Part shown: in pieces, positions 9,358 through 19,761 of the stretch | Numbering within the stretch: position 1 is the stretch's first letter | How the letters are laid out: each line of letters starts with the position of its first letter | Assembly (NCBI GenBank): GCA_030447745.1 | Contig: JAUJOH010000001.1 | Coordinates: 25,558 to 89,557, forward strand | DNA length: 64,000 nucleotides | Reading direction: 5' to 3' | Source: Chloroflexota bacterium | GTDB taxonomy: Bacteria; Chloroflexota; Limnocylindria; Limnocylindrales; CSP1-4 | The notes under the pieces: generated by a model | Told to the model about the DNA's origin: nothing | Database searches by the model: none | The model's input: the letters and a program-made list of their open reading frames with translations, nothing else | Made by a program: the position numbers and the translations under genes

Positions 9358-9711
9358 TCGCATCCCCGGCGCTCCACCACGCTCGAGCGTGTCGCGTTCG
9401 CTCAGCGGTACTGAGGATCGCGCCGCTTCTCCGATCAAGCTCGGCCTCGCGGCGCTCATCGAGCCGGTCGCCTCGGCCGGGGCAGGCGTCGGGGCGGCGC
9501 GTCCCCGGCCGTCCTCGATCCCGCGTTCGGTCGAGGGGAGATGCGCGTTAACTGCCCGGTTCGTTTCACCTACTGGCGCTGGTGGTAGCGGGCGCACCGC
9601 CCGTTTCAACGAGCAACGGTGCTCGCTCGAAGGAACAAGTGAGGCCAGACGGCGGAGCGCGGCGTGCTCGGGCGCCCATGCGCGTCGGCCAGACCGCGGG
9701 CACGATGCGCG

Positions 9712-9760
9712 CCGCGTACCACCGGGGTGCCTGGATGAAACAAGCCCGCCGCCTGATCCC
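9712..9760. repeat. Third copy of the GGATGAAACARGCCCGCC intergenic repeat
   Basis: ACGATGCGCGCCGCGTACCACCGGGGTGCCTGGATGAAACAAGCCCGCC, roughly 80% match to the copy at 37498-37546. Confidence 0.65.
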
Positions 9761-9916
9761 TGCCCGCGAGGTGCAGTGGTCGCCCAAAGGTGCCGGGCTC
9801 GGTCGATTGATCGCCTGAAGGGGCCTGTGCTACGATCCCGCGGCGACTGAACCCGGGCGCGAGCGTGCCTCCGTCTCCGTCGCGGATCACCGAAAGCAAC
9901 AACGAAGGGGCCAGCC

Positions 9917-10715
9917 ATAGCAAGAGACCTGCGCGTCAACCAGATGATCCGGATCCCCCAGGTCCGGGTGATTGATGAAGAGGGCAATCAGCTCGGCGTG
10001 ATGCCGACACCTCGGGCCCTCGACATGGCGCAGGAGCGTGGCTTCGACCTCGTCGAGGTTGCCCCCATGGCTGCTCCGCCGGTCGTCCGCTTCCTCGATT
10101 TCGGTCAGTACAAGTACGAGCTGACGAAGCGGGAGAAGGACGCCAAGAAGCGTCAGCGGGTCGGCTTCAAGGAAGTCCGCCTGACGCCGAAGATCGGGCA
10201 GGGCGACTTCGACACCAAGGTTCACCGCGCGGTGGAGTTCCTGGAGGACGGCGATCGGATCAAGGTGACCGTCCGGTTCCGTGGCCGCGAGCTGACGCAC
10301 CCGGAGATCGGTCGGGCGCTGCTGACGCGGTTCACCGAGCAGATCAAGGATCACGGCGTCGTCGAGCGGGCCCCACTGCTCGAGGGCAAGCAGATGCACC
10401 TCACCGTCGCCTCGGTCCACAAGCCGAAGGTGCAGGAGGCGGGCGCTGCCGCAACGAAGGGTGCCGAGAAGGGCGATCACGCCAGGCGTGCCGACGCCAA
10501 GCCTGCCGAGAAGGGCCCCGAGGGCCAGGCGGCCCAGAAGGGCGATCAGGCCGCCGGTCCGCCCGCACCGGAGCCCGCGTCTCGGCCCACAGCCGTGGCG
10601 TCGAACGGGACCGGCGCGCCGGCGCCCGCACAACGCAACACGACTGGCGACGGAGCCGTCCGGCCCCGCGCGCGACCCAGCCGGTGGTGGCGCCGGCAAC
10701 GACAGGAGAGTGAGG
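9917..10715 (+). CDS. infC: Translation initiation factor IF-3 (putative ATA start; probable indel near 10665)
   Basis: IARDLRVNQMIRIPQVRVIDEEGNQLGVMPTPRALDMAQERGFDLVEVAPMAAPPVVRFLDFGQYKYE...; ends ...VVAPATTGE* in a +2 frame just before rpmI. Confidence 0.85.
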
Positions 10716-10720
10716 CCGGC

Positions 10721-10930
10721 GTGCCGAAGATCAAGAGCCACAAGGCGGCCCAGAAGCGCATCGGCGTGACCGGAAGCGGCAAGGCCATTCGCGTCCGCGC
10801 CTGGCGGGGCCATCACCTCGAGATCAAGTCGTCGCGGCGGACCCGCCGCTACGCCGGCAAGTCCGTCCTCGGGACGGAGCACGCGCGGCAGGTCCAGCGG
10901 CTGCTCCCGTACCTGAAGAAGAACGGGTAG
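10721..10930 (+). CDS. rpmI: 50S ribosomal protein L35 (GTG start)
   Basis: [43 protein letters not shown]...[12 protein letters not shown], preceded by AGGAGAG. Confidence 0.9.
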   Translation: MPKIKSHKAAQKRIGVTGSGKAIRVRAWRGHHLEIKSSRRTRRYAGKSVLGTEHARQVQRLLPYLKKNG

Positions 10931-10934
10931 TCGG

Positions 10935-11285
10935 ATGGCACGAGTCAAGCGCGGCGTTGCCGCGCACCGGCGACACAAGCGGCTGCTCCAGGCGGCCGCG
11001 GGCCGCAAGGGCACCCGGTCGCGGCTGGTCAAGCCGGCGCGCGAGGCGCTCCTGCATGCGATGGCCTATGCCACCCGCGATCGCAAGCAGCGCAAGCGCC
11101 AACTTCGCCAGCTGTGGATCATCCGGATCAACGCCGGTGCCCGTCAGCACGGCGTGACCTACGGGCAGCTGATCGCCGGCCTCAAGAAGGCGGACATCGC
11201 GCTCGATCGGAAGATCCTGGCCGACCTTGCCGTGCGCGATGCGGCGGCGTTTGGACGCATCGTGGAGATCGCCCGCGGCGCCTGA
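10935..11285 (+). CDS. rplT: 50S ribosomal protein L20
   Basis: [31 protein letters not shown]...[21 protein letters not shown]. Confidence 0.95.
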   Translation: MARVKRGVAAHRRHKRLLQAAAGRKGTRSRLVKPAREALLHAMAYATRDRKQRKRQLRQLWIIRINAGARQHGVTYGQLIAGLKKADIALDRKILADLAVRDAAAFGRIVEIARGA

Positions 11286-11322
11286 GCGTATCGGCTCACC
11301 CGGACTCCGGGCATCTCCGACG

Positions 11323-11349
11323 GCCTCGACCGTCCCCGACGGTCGAGGC
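11323..11349 (+). terminator. Hairpin between rplT and pheS
   Basis: GCCTCGACCGTC-CCC-GACGGTCGAGGC perfect 12-bp stem. Confidence 0.6.
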
Positions 11350-11381
11350 TTCATGATTCACCGGCCGCAGACGAGGAGACC

Positions 11382-12422
11382 GTGGATCTCGCGGGACTGA
11401 CCGAGGACCTGCACGCGCTGCGCGACGAAGCGATCGCCGCCGCGCGCGCGGCTGCCTCGACCGGCGACCTCGAGCAGCTCGAGGTGGACCTGCTCGGCAA
11501 GAAGGGCCGGCTCACCGTCGTGCTGCGCGGAATCGGATCGCTGCCCGCCGAGGACCGCCCGCGCGTCGGGGCCATCGCGAACGAGGTCCAGACCGCCATG
11601 CGCTCGGCGCTCGCGGACGCGGCGAGCTCGCTGCGCAGCCGCGAGCTCGCCGATCGCCTCGCCGCCGAGGCCGTCGACGTGACGACGCCGGGTCGCTCCA
11701 TCCGTCGCGGCACGTACCACCCGATCGTCGAGACCGCCGACCGGATCACCCGGATCTTCGAGCAGTTCGGCTTCGTGGTCTACGAGGGTCCGGAGGTCGA
11801 GGACGACCTGACGAACTTCCGGATGCTCAACATCCCGCAGGACCACCCGGCGCGCGACCTGTGGGACACGCTGTACGTGGACGTCGAGAACCACCTGCTC
11901 CGCACCCACACCTCGCCGGGGCAGATCCGGGTGATGCAGTCGACACGGCCGCCGATCCGAGCCCTCCTGCCGGGCCGCTGCTTCCGCTACGAGGCGGTCG
12001 ACGCCAGCCACGCCAGCGAGTTCTTCCAGGTCGAGGGGCTGATGGTCGACGAGGGCACGACCCTCGCCGATCTCAAGGGTCTCCTCGACCAGTTCGCGCA
12101 GGCGATGTACGGGCGGGGCCAGCGGACCCGGTTCCGGCCGGGCTATTACCCGTTCACGGAGCCGTCAGTCGCGTTCGACGTCGAGTGCCTCGTCTGCGGC
12201 GGCTCAGGCTGCCCGGCCTGCTCGCGCACCGGCTGGATGACGATTCTCGGGGCCGGCATGGTCCACCCGGTCGTCCTCCAGTACGGCGGGATCGATCCGG
12301 AGCGCTACCAGGGCTTCGCCTTCGGCATGGGCGTCGAGCGGATCGCCAACCTCCGCCACGCCGTCACGGACCTGCGCCTGTACATGGAGAACGACCTCCG
12401 CTTCCTCGAGCAGTTCCGATGA
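11382..12422 (+). CDS. pheS: Phenylalanyl-tRNA synthetase alpha subunit
   Basis: HPIVETADRITRIFEQFGFVVYEGPEVEDD..., full-length. Confidence 0.96.
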   Translation: MDLAGLTEDLHALRDEAIAAARAAASTGDLEQLEVDLLGKKGRLTVVLRGIGSLPAEDRPRVGAIANEVQTAMRSALADAASSLRSRELADRLAAEAVDVTTPGRSIRRGTYHPIVETADRITRIFEQFGFVVYEGPEVEDDLTNFRMLNIPQDHPARDLWDTLYVDVENHLLRTHTSPGQIRVMQSTRPPIRALLPGRCFRYEAVDASHASEFFQVEGLMVDEGTTLADLKGLLDQFAQAMYGRGQRTRFRPGYYPFTEPSVAFDVECLVCGGSGCPACSRTGWMTILGAGMVHPVVLQYGGIDPERYQGFAFGMGVERIANLRHAVTDLRLYMENDLRFLEQFR

Positions 12423-14929
12423 GAGTCCCGCTGTCCTGGCTCCGGGACTACGTCGACGTCGAGCTGACGCCCGAACAGCTGGCCGAGCGCCTCACGCTGC
12501 TCGGGATGGAGGTCCAGAAGATCGAGCGATGGGGCGCCGACTGGAAGGATGTCGTGGTCGGCGAGCTCTTGGCCGTCGAGCGTCATCCCCACGCGGACCG
12601 GCTGTTCCTGACTCGCGTCACCGTGGGAGCCGGGGAGCCGCTCGACATCGTCTGCGGCGCGACGAACATCGCGCCCGGTCAGCGGGTGCCGGTGGCGCTG
12701 CCCGGGGCGGTGCTGCCCGGTGGACGGAGGATCGAGCGGACCGAGAAGATGGGGGTCACCAGCAATGGGATGCTCTGCTCGGGCGACGAGCTCCGGCTGA
12801 CGGCCGACGCGGACGAGATCCTGATCCTGTCCGACACGGCACCGCTCGGCGCCGAGTTGATCAGCCTCTACGGCGACATCGTCCTCGACGTCGACGTCAA
12901 GCCGAACCGGGGCGACGCGCTCAGCCTCGTCGGCCTCGCGCGCGAGGTGGCCGCCGCCACCGGGGCGCAGATACGGTGGCCGGAGACCGATCCGGTCGAG
13001 GGCGGCGACGACATCGAGCAGCGGCTCGCGGTCACCGTCGAGGCCCCGGACCTCTGCCCGCGGTTCGTGGCGCGCCGCCTGTCGGGCGTCCGCGTCGGTG
13101 CCTCGCCGGACCTGGTCCAGATGCGCCTCCTCGCCGCGGGCATGCGCCCGGTCAGCAACGTCGTCGACGCCTCGAACTACGTGATGCTGGAGCTGGGCAA
13201 GCCGATCCACACCTTCGATGCCGCGGCGATCGCCGCGGGCACCGACGGCCGGGCGACGATCGTCGTCCGGCGCGCGCGCCAGGACGAGCCGCTCGAAACG
13301 CTCGATCACGTCCGGCGGACGCTGGACCGGGAGACGCTCGTGATCGCCGACCCGGAACGGGCCCTCGGCATCGCCGGGATCATGGGCGGCGCGGACTCCG
13401 AGGTGAGCGAGACGACCACCGACGTCGTCGTCGAGTCGGCCATCTTCGATCCGGTGGCGATCCGGCGGACCGGCCAGCGCTACGCCCTCCGGTCCGAGGC
13501 GAGCCTGCGGTTCGAGAAGGGCCACGAGGTGCGGCTGGCGCGCATCGGCGCCGACCGTTGCGCCCGGCTGGTCGCCGAGTGGGCCGGCGGCGACGTCGCC
13601 CGGGGCCGCGTCGACAGCGACTCGGTCGAGCCGGCACCATCGACGGTCACCTTCCGCCCGGATCGGGTCAACCGGCTGCTCGGCACGTCGCTGTCGGTCG
13701 ACGAGCAGCGTGCCCTGCTCGCACGCGTCGGCCTCGAGTCGGAGGCCGCGGAGCCGGACGATCGCGTCACCGTCGCGCTCGAGCCGCAGCCCGTGGTCGT
13801 CGAGCCCGCGCCCGGGACGGCGATCACGGCGCTCGTCCCGACCTGGCGGCGGGACATCGTGATCGAGGCGGACGTCGCCGAGGAGGTCGCGCGCGTCCGC
13901 GGCTACGACGTCGTGCCGTCGGTGCTTCCGCATACCCCGATGCCGGGCTGGCGACCGTCGCCGCTCGAGGTCCGCGACGCCGTTCGCGAGATGCTGATCG
14001 GCGCCGGGCTGTCCGAGGTCATCACGTTCGCCCTCGTCTCGCCGCGGCTTCACGACGCGTTCGGGCTGCGCGCCCCGGTCCCGTCGGTCGGCGGCGAGCC
14101 GCCGCCGGGCGGCGATCGGATCGAGGTCACCAACCCGCTGTCGCGCGACCACTCGATCCTGCGACAGGGGCTGCTCGGCAGTCTTGCCGACGTCGTCGGC
14201 ACGAACCGGCGGCAGGGCCGGGCGGACGTCGCGATCTTCGAGGTCGGCAAGGGGTACGGGCGCGAGGGCGACCGGACGCGAGAGTGGTGGCGCCTCGGCG
14301 TGGCCCTGACCGGCGCCGCGGAACCAGCGGCCTGGAACCGGGCCGGGCGACCGTGGGACGTGGACGACGCGAAGGGGCTCCTCGAGCTGCTCTGCCGGCG
14401 GCTCGGGTTCGGGGAACCCGCCTACGCCGCTGAACGCGACGAGCCCGTGCTTCATCCCGGCCGCTCGCTTCGGGCTTCCGCGACCGGCGACGGTGGCGCG
14501 CCCACGCTCGAGGCGGTCGTCGGCGAGCTCCACCCGGACGTCGTCGGTGCGTGGGAGCTGCGTGCCGAGCGGGTCGTCGTCGCGGAGGTGGCGGTCGCGG
14601 GGCTTGGCGGTGGACAGCTCACCGCCGTCCGGGCGTCACCGCCGAGCCGTCACCCGGCCGTCGAGCGGGACCTCGCCGTCGTCGTCGCCGACGACCAGCC
14701 GGCCGCCTCGGTCGTCGACGTCATCCGGGCATCCGGGGGCGACCTCCTCCACTCGGCGACGCTCTTCGACATCTACCGCGGCGCGCCGCTCGCCGACGAT
14801 GAAAAGAGCCTCGCCCACCGGCTCGTGTTCGCGGCCGACCGCACGTTGACCGAGGCGGAGATCGACGCGGCGATCGAGGGGATCACGGCGGCGGTCGCCA
14901 CCGAGCTCGGGGGACGACTCAGAGCGTAG
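12419..14929 (+). CDS. pheT: Phenylalanyl-tRNA synthetase beta subunit
   Basis: MRVPLSWLRDYVDVELTPEQLAERLTLLGMEV...; ATGA overlap with pheS. Confidence 0.96.
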   Translation: MRVPLSWLRDYVDVELTPEQLAERLTLLGMEVQKIERWGADWKDVVVGELLAVERHPHADRLFLTRVTVGAGEPLDIVCGATNIAPGQRVPVALPGAVLPGGRRIERTEKMGVTSNGMLCSGDELRLTADADEILILSDTAPLGAELISLYGDIVLDVDVKPNRGDALSLVGLAREVAAATGAQIRWPETDPVEGGDDIEQRLAVTVEAPDLCPRFVARRLSGVRVGASPDLVQMRLLAAGMRPVSNVVDASNYVMLELGKPIHTFDAAAIAAGTDGRATIVVRRARQDEPLETLDHVRRTLDRETLVIADPERALGIAGIMGGADSEVSETTTDVVVESAIFDPVAIRRTGQRYALRSEASLRFEKGHEVRLARIGADRCARLVAEWAGGDVARGRVDSDSVEPAPSTVTFRPDRVNRLLGTSLSVDEQRALLARVGLESEAAEPDDRVTVALEPQPVVVEPAPGTAITALVPTWRRDIVIEADVAEEVARVRGYDVVPSVLPHTPMPGWRPSPLEVRDAVREMLIGAGLSEVITFALVSPRLHDAFGLRAPVPSVGGEPPPGGDRIEVTNPLSRDHSILRQGLLGSLADVVGTNRRQGRADVAIFEVGKGYGREGDRTREWWRLGVALTGAAEPAAWNRAGRPWDVDDAKGLLELLCRRLGFGEPAYAAERDEPVLHPGRSLRASATGDGGAPTLEAVVGELHPDVVGAWELRAERVVVAEVAVAGLGGGQLTAVRASPPSRHPAVERDLAVVVADDQPAASVVDVIRASGGDLLHSATLFDIYRGAPLADDEKSLAHRLVFAADRTLTEAEIDAAIEGITAAVATELGGRLRA

Positions 14930-14990
14930 CCCCGCTCCGAGCGGAGCCTCGCGCGGAGCGGCACGGGCGCTTCGGCGGCCGGCGCGGATG

Positions 14991-15193
14991 GTCACCTACC
15001 ATCCCCCGTAGTGCAAGGAGCGGAGTTGTCAGGCACGTCAACCGGGCTCGCGCACGGCGGCGAGCGCCGTCGCCGCCAGCCACCATCGGGGCTAGTAGGT
15101 GACCGCGAGTCTGTGGCTTCGACCACGGGGGCTGGTAGGTGACAAGGAATCCGGCCGGCACGCGCAGCAGCACCATCCGGGCTGGTAGGGGAC
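14991..15193. repeat. Cluster of four GGGGCTGGTAGGTGAC-type repeats (first inverted)
   Basis: 14991-15006 GTCACCTACCATCCCC (inverted); 15088 GGGGCTAGTAGGTGAC; 15128 GGGGCTGGTAGGTGAC; 15179 GGGCTGGTAGGGGAC. Confidence 0.75.
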
Positions 15194-15259
15194 AAACTCG
15201 CCGCGCGGCACGAGGGATCACGGACGCGCTGGGCGCGCTCGTTGCCGCCGGCGGCACGC

Positions 15260-16007
15260 CGGGTCGGACCGTCTGACGGTCCTCGCGCGCGCGCTCCTCG
15301 CGCGACCGACCCTCGAGGCCGCGGCCGCGCTGCTCGGCGCGCGCCTCGTCCGTGAGCCCCCGGCGACTGCTCCGGAAGAAGACCGCGAGCCCGGGGCCCA
15401 GCCGGCGGGGCCGGCGGCCCGACGAGCCGGGCGGATCGTCGAGCTCGAGGCGTACATCGGCGAGGACGACGCGGCCTCGCACGCCCGCTTCGGGCGGACT
15501 CGCCGGAACGAGACCATGTGGGGGCCTCCGGGAATCGCCTACGTGTACCTTGTCTACGGGATGTACGACTGCCTCAACGTGGTGACGGAGCCGCCGGGGC
15601 GTCCGGCCGCTCTGCTGATCCGGGCGGTCGAGCCGCTCGAGGGGATGGACGCGATGCGTGCTGCCCGGCTCGAGGCGATCCGCCAGCGGCGTCGGGCGGA
15701 CGAGGCCCGCCTCGAGGCGGAGCGCGACCGACTCCTCCGGCTTCCCGCCGAGCGTCTGGCGCGCGGCCCGGGACTCATCACCGCCGCCTTCGGGATCGAC
15801 CGGTCCGTGACGGGCCTCGACCTGGTTGACCCGGACTCGCCGATCCGGCTCGAGCCCCCGGAACCCGGCGCCAGGCCGCCGGAGCCCGTCTGGACCGAGC
15901 GGGTCGGCATCGGATACGCCGGCTCACCGTGGACGGAGCACCGGTGGCGCCTGGTCGACGCGTCGTCGAGGTCGGTCTCGGGTCCACCGGCCCCCCGAGT
16001 CCGCTAG
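15260..16007 (+). CDS. mpg: DNA-3-methyladenine glycosylase (MPG family); start uncertain
   Basis: [19 protein letters not shown]...[55 protein letters not shown]...[13 protein letters not shown]. Confidence 0.88.
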
Positions 16008-18374
16008 ATGGACGCCCGGTCGCTCGTCCTGCTCGAGTTCGCGGCCGTCCGCGACCGCCTGGCCGAGCTGACCGCCTTCGGCCCGTCCCGGCGGCTCGCC
16101 GAGGCGCTCGAACCGGAGTCGGACCCGGTCCTCGTCGCGCGGGCGCTGGACGAGACGGACCAGGCCCGCGCGCTGCTTCGGGACCGCCCGGGTGTCGGCG
16201 TGGGCGCCGCCCACGACATCGGGCCCGCCGTCGAGCGAGCGGTGCGCGGCGGGCGGCTCGAGCCCGGCCATTTCCTGGAGATCGCGGAGACGCTCGATGC
16301 CACATCGCGCCTGGCGACCACGCTCGCGGACGAGCGGCGGCCGCTCCTGCGCGACCTCGGCCGCGAGCTGCACCCGCTGCCCGGGCTCCGGAGCACCCTC
16401 GCGCGGAGCTTCGACCCGGTGGGCGAGCTGCTCGACACGGCGTCACCGCGTCTCGGTCCGCTCCGCGGCGCGGTGCGCATCGCGTACGACCGCTTGCGGC
16501 GCCGGCTGGATGCGCTGGTGGGCTCCGAGCTGGGCGGCGCGCTCCAGGAGCCGATCGTCACGCTGCGCAACGGCCGCTACGTCGTGCCGGTCAAGTCCGA
16601 GGCGCGGTCCCGCGTCAAGGGGATCGTCCACGACGCCTCGGGCAGCGGTCAGACGCTGTTCGTGGAGCCGCTCGTCGTCGTCGAGCTGGGCAACGCGTGG
16701 CGCGAGGCGCTCGCCGCGGAGCAGGAGGAGATCGCGCGAATCCTGGACGAGCTGTCGTCGTTCGTCGCCGCGAACGCCGAGACGCTCCGCGAGACGCTCG
16801 GAGCGCTCGCGCGGTTCGACTTCTGGGCAGCCAAGGCGCAGCTGGCGTCGCTGATGGACGGCGTTCGCGCGGAGACCGCGGACCGACCGGTGGTGACCCT
16901 CCTCGGCGCCCGTCATCCGGGCCTGACCGGTCGCGTCGTCCCGATCGACGTCCGGCTCGGCGGCGACTACACGGCAATGGTGGTGACCGGCCCGAACACC
17001 GGCGGCAAGACGGTCACGCTGCGCACGCTCGGCCTGCTGGCGGTGATGCACCAGGCCGGTCTGCACGTGCCGGCCGACGCCGGCAGCCGATTGCCGATCT
17101 TCCGCGACGTGTTCGCCGACATCGGCGACGAGCAGTCGATCGCCCAGTCGCTGTCGACGTTCTCCGGCCACCTCCGGCGGATCATCCGGATCGTCGAGGC
17201 GGCCGGACCGGGGACGCTCGTGCTGCTCGACGAGCTCGGCGCGGGCACGGACCCTACGGAGGGCTCCGCGCTCGCCCAGGCGCTGCTCGACCACTTCATC
17301 CGGGCCGGCGCGCTGGTCGCCGCGACCACTCACTACGCCGAGCTCAAGGCGTACGCACACACGACGGAGCGCGCCCGAAACGCGTCGGTCGAGTTCGACC
17401 TGGACACGCTGTCGCCGACCTACCGGCTGACGATCGGGCTGCCGGGCGGAAGCCAGGCGTTCGCGATCGCGGAGCGCCTCGGCCTGCCGGCGCCGATCGT
17501 GGCCGATGCGCGGTCGCGCCTGTCGGAGAGCCAGCGCGCCTTCGAGGAGACCCTGGCCCGGATCCGGGAGGCGGAGGGCGAGACGAGCGACCGGCTCGAG
17601 CACGCCCGGGCCGCCGAGGCGCGTGCGGCGGAAGCCCTCCGACACGCCGAGGAGGAGCGCCGGCGGGCCCGTCGGGAGCGCGACGAGCTCGTCCGGTCCG
17701 CGCGCGCGGAGGCGGAGCGGCTCGTCACCGACCTGCGCGAGCAACTGGCGGACACGCAGCGGCGGCTGGAGCGCGAGACCGTGACCGCACCCGCCATCGA
17801 AGCCGCGCTGGGGCGGGCGGAGACGAGCCTCGAACGCCTGCCGGACGCGCCTCGCGAGGCACCGAGCGCCGTGCCGGCCGCGCCGCGGACGTGGCGGCTC
17901 GGCGAGCGCGCCCGAAGCCGGAACGGTGGCTGGGAGGGGCGGATCGCGGCCCTCGAGGAGGCCGGCCGGCGCGCGACGCTCGAGGCCGGCGGGATGCGGG
18001 TCTCGGTCCCGGTCGAGGAGCTGGAACCGGCCCTCGGCTTCGGGGGCGGTGACGGCCGCGGCGGTCCGGCCGCCGGGGACGGCGGCGCAGCATCGAACGC
18101 GGCGGCGCTCCAGGTGTCCCGCGCCCGGACGGTCGCGTCATCGCTGGACCTGCGCGGTGCCAGGGTGGACGAGGCGCTCGACGCGCTCGGCCACTATCTC
18201 GACGACGCGTCGATGGCCGGGCTGGACAAGGTGCTCGTGATCCACGGCCACGGAACCGGCGCGCTTCGCGACGCCGTGCGGACACAGGCGGCGGAACATC
18301 CGCTCGTCAAGCAGCTGCGGCCCGGCGATCGACACGAAGGCGGCGACGGCGCGACGATCGTGACGCTCGGCTGA
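16008..18374 (+). CDS. mutS2: Endonuclease MutS2
   Basis: TGPNTGGKTVTLRTLGLL Walker A, DELGAGTDPTEGSALAQALL, C-terminal Smr domain LDLRGARVDEAL...IHGHGTGAL. Confidence 0.95.
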   Translation: MDARSLVLLEFAAVRDRLAELTAFGPSRRLAEALEPESDPVLVARALDETDQARALLRDRPGVGVGAAHDIGPAVERAVRGGRLEPGHFLEIAETLDATSRLATTLADERRPLLRDLGRELHPLPGLRSTLARSFDPVGELLDTASPRLGPLRGAVRIAYDRLRRRLDALVGSELGGALQEPIVTLRNGRYVVPVKSEARSRVKGIVHDASGSGQTLFVEPLVVVELGNAWREALAAEQEEIARILDELSSFVAANAETLRETLGALARFDFWAAKAQLASLMDGVRAETADRPVVTLLGARHPGLTGRVVPIDVRLGGDYTAMVVTGPNTGGKTVTLRTLGLLAVMHQAGLHVPADAGSRLPIFRDVFADIGDEQSIAQSLSTFSGHLRRIIRIVEAAGPGTLVLLDELGAGTDPTEGSALAQALLDHFIRAGALVAATTHYAELKAYAHTTERARNASVEFDLDTLSPTYRLTIGLPGGSQAFAIAERLGLPAPIVADARSRLSESQRAFEETLARIREAEGETSDRLEHARAAEARAAEALRHAEEERRRARRERDELVRSARAEAERLVTDLREQLADTQRRLERETVTAPAIEAALGRAETSLERLPDAPREAPSAVPAAPRTWRLGERARSRNGGWEGRIAALEEAGRRATLEAGGMRVSVPVEELEPALGFGGGDGRGGPAAGDGGAASNAAALQVSRARTVASSLDLRGARVDEALDALGHYLDDASMAGLDKVLVIHGHGTGALRDAVRTQAAEHPLVKQLRPGDRHEGGDGATIVTLG

Positions 18375-18444
18375 GCGGCTGGCCTTCGGCGGCGTGGTCG
18401 GCGTCGCGGCCGTGTCGATCTCCGCGCGCGACTAGCATGGCGCC

Positions 18445-19749
18445 GTGACGAACCTCCGCGCCCCCGCCAAGCCGGGCCTCGCCGGGCTCCTCGACGAGCT
18501 GCGCTGGCGGAGCCTCTTCCACGACGCGACGCCCGGGCTCGAGGCGCGCCTGGCCACCGGCCGGCCGATCGCGGGCTACAACGGCTTCGATCCGTCGGGT
18601 CCGTCGCTCCATGTGGGCAACCTGCTGCCGATCATGGGCCTGGTCCACCTCCAGCGGCGCGGCGGCCGGCCGATCGCGCTGGTCGGCGGGGCGACTGGGA
18701 TGATCGGCGACCCGTCGGGGACGTCGGCGGAGCGCAACCTGCTCGATCTAGAAACGATCGAGGCGAACCTCGCCGGGATCCGCTCGCAGCTCGAGCGGTT
18801 CCTCGACTTCTCCGGGCCAGCCGGCGCCGAGATGGCCAACAACTACGACTGGCTCGGCGATGTGCCGATGCTGGAGTTCCTGCGCGACGTCGGCAAGCAC
18901 TTCACGATCCCGTACATGCTCGCCAAGGACTCGGTCCAGACGCGGATCGGCGGCGGACTCTCGTACACCGAGTTCAGCTACATGCTGCTCCAGGCAGCCG
19001 ACTTCCGACACCTCTATCGCGAGCGCGGCGTCGAGCTCCAGATGGGTGGCGCAGACCAGTGGGGCAACATCACCGCCGGCCTCGAGCTGATCCGCCGGAC
19101 CGCCGAGACGGCCGACGGCGGTGAGCCGGCGCACGGGCTCGCCTACACGCTCCTCACGAACCCTTCGGGCCAGAAGTTCGGCAAGACCGCCGCCGGGACG
19201 TCCGTCTGGCTCGACCCGGACCGGACGAGTCCGTACGCCTTTTACCAGTACTGGATCGACCGCCCGGACCAGGATGCCGCTCAGCAGATCCGGTTCCTGA
19301 CGCTGCTCGAGCAGGATGCGATCGAGGCGCTCGAGGCGGAGCAGGGCGCACGACCGGAGAGCCGGCCGCTCCAGCGCGCGCTCGCCGTCGACGTCACGTC
19401 GCGCGTTCACGGCGAGGAGGCGGCTCGCCACGCCGTTCGCGTGTCCGAGGCGGTCTTCTCGCGGGACCCGATCCGCGAGCCGGCCGTCCTCGCCACACTC
19501 CACGAGGCGGTCGACGGCTTCGCGTTCACCGACGCCGAACGCCGGGCAGGGATCGTGCCGCTGCTCGTCGGGAGCGGCACGTTTCCGTCGAACGGCGACG
19601 CCCGGCGCACCGTCGCCCAGGGCGGCGTGACGATCAACGAGGTCAGGATCGGGTCCGCGGACGACCCGGTCCCGGAGCCGATCAACGAGGAGTGGCTGGT
19701 CGTGCGCATAGGCAAGAAGCGACTGCGGGTCGGCCGCCGAACGTCGTGA
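18445..19749 (+). CDS. tyrS: Tyrosyl-tRNA synthetase
   Basis: YNGFDPSGPSLHVGNLLPIMGL, MGGADQWGNITAG, KFGKTAAGTSVWL. Confidence 0.96.
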   Translation: MTNLRAPAKPGLAGLLDELRWRSLFHDATPGLEARLATGRPIAGYNGFDPSGPSLHVGNLLPIMGLVHLQRRGGRPIALVGGATGMIGDPSGTSAERNLLDLETIEANLAGIRSQLERFLDFSGPAGAEMANNYDWLGDVPMLEFLRDVGKHFTIPYMLAKDSVQTRIGGGLSYTEFSYMLLQAADFRHLYRERGVELQMGGADQWGNITAGLELIRRTAETADGGEPAHGLAYTLLTNPSGQKFGKTAAGTSVWLDPDRTSPYAFYQYWIDRPDQDAAQQIRFLTLLEQDAIEALEAEQGARPESRPLQRALAVDVTSRVHGEEAARHAVRVSEAVFSRDPIREPAVLATLHEAVDGFAFTDAERRAGIVPLLVGSGTFPSNGDARRTVAQGGVTINEVRIGSADDPVPEPINEEWLVVRIGKKRLRVGRRTS

Positions 19750-19761
19750 CCGGAGCGCGCC

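Noticed and set aside
9944-10930. Apparent in-frame fusion of IF-3 and ribosomal protein L35 in one ORF
   Set aside because: The +2 frame gives a natural infC end (...VVAPATTGE*, TGA at about 10713-10715) just before a Shine-Dalgarno and GTG for rpmI. A single indel near 10665 explains the fusion better.
14991-15193. Possible CRISPR array
   Set aside because: Repeat unit is only 15-16 bp, one copy is inverted, spacing varies and no cas genes are present in the window.
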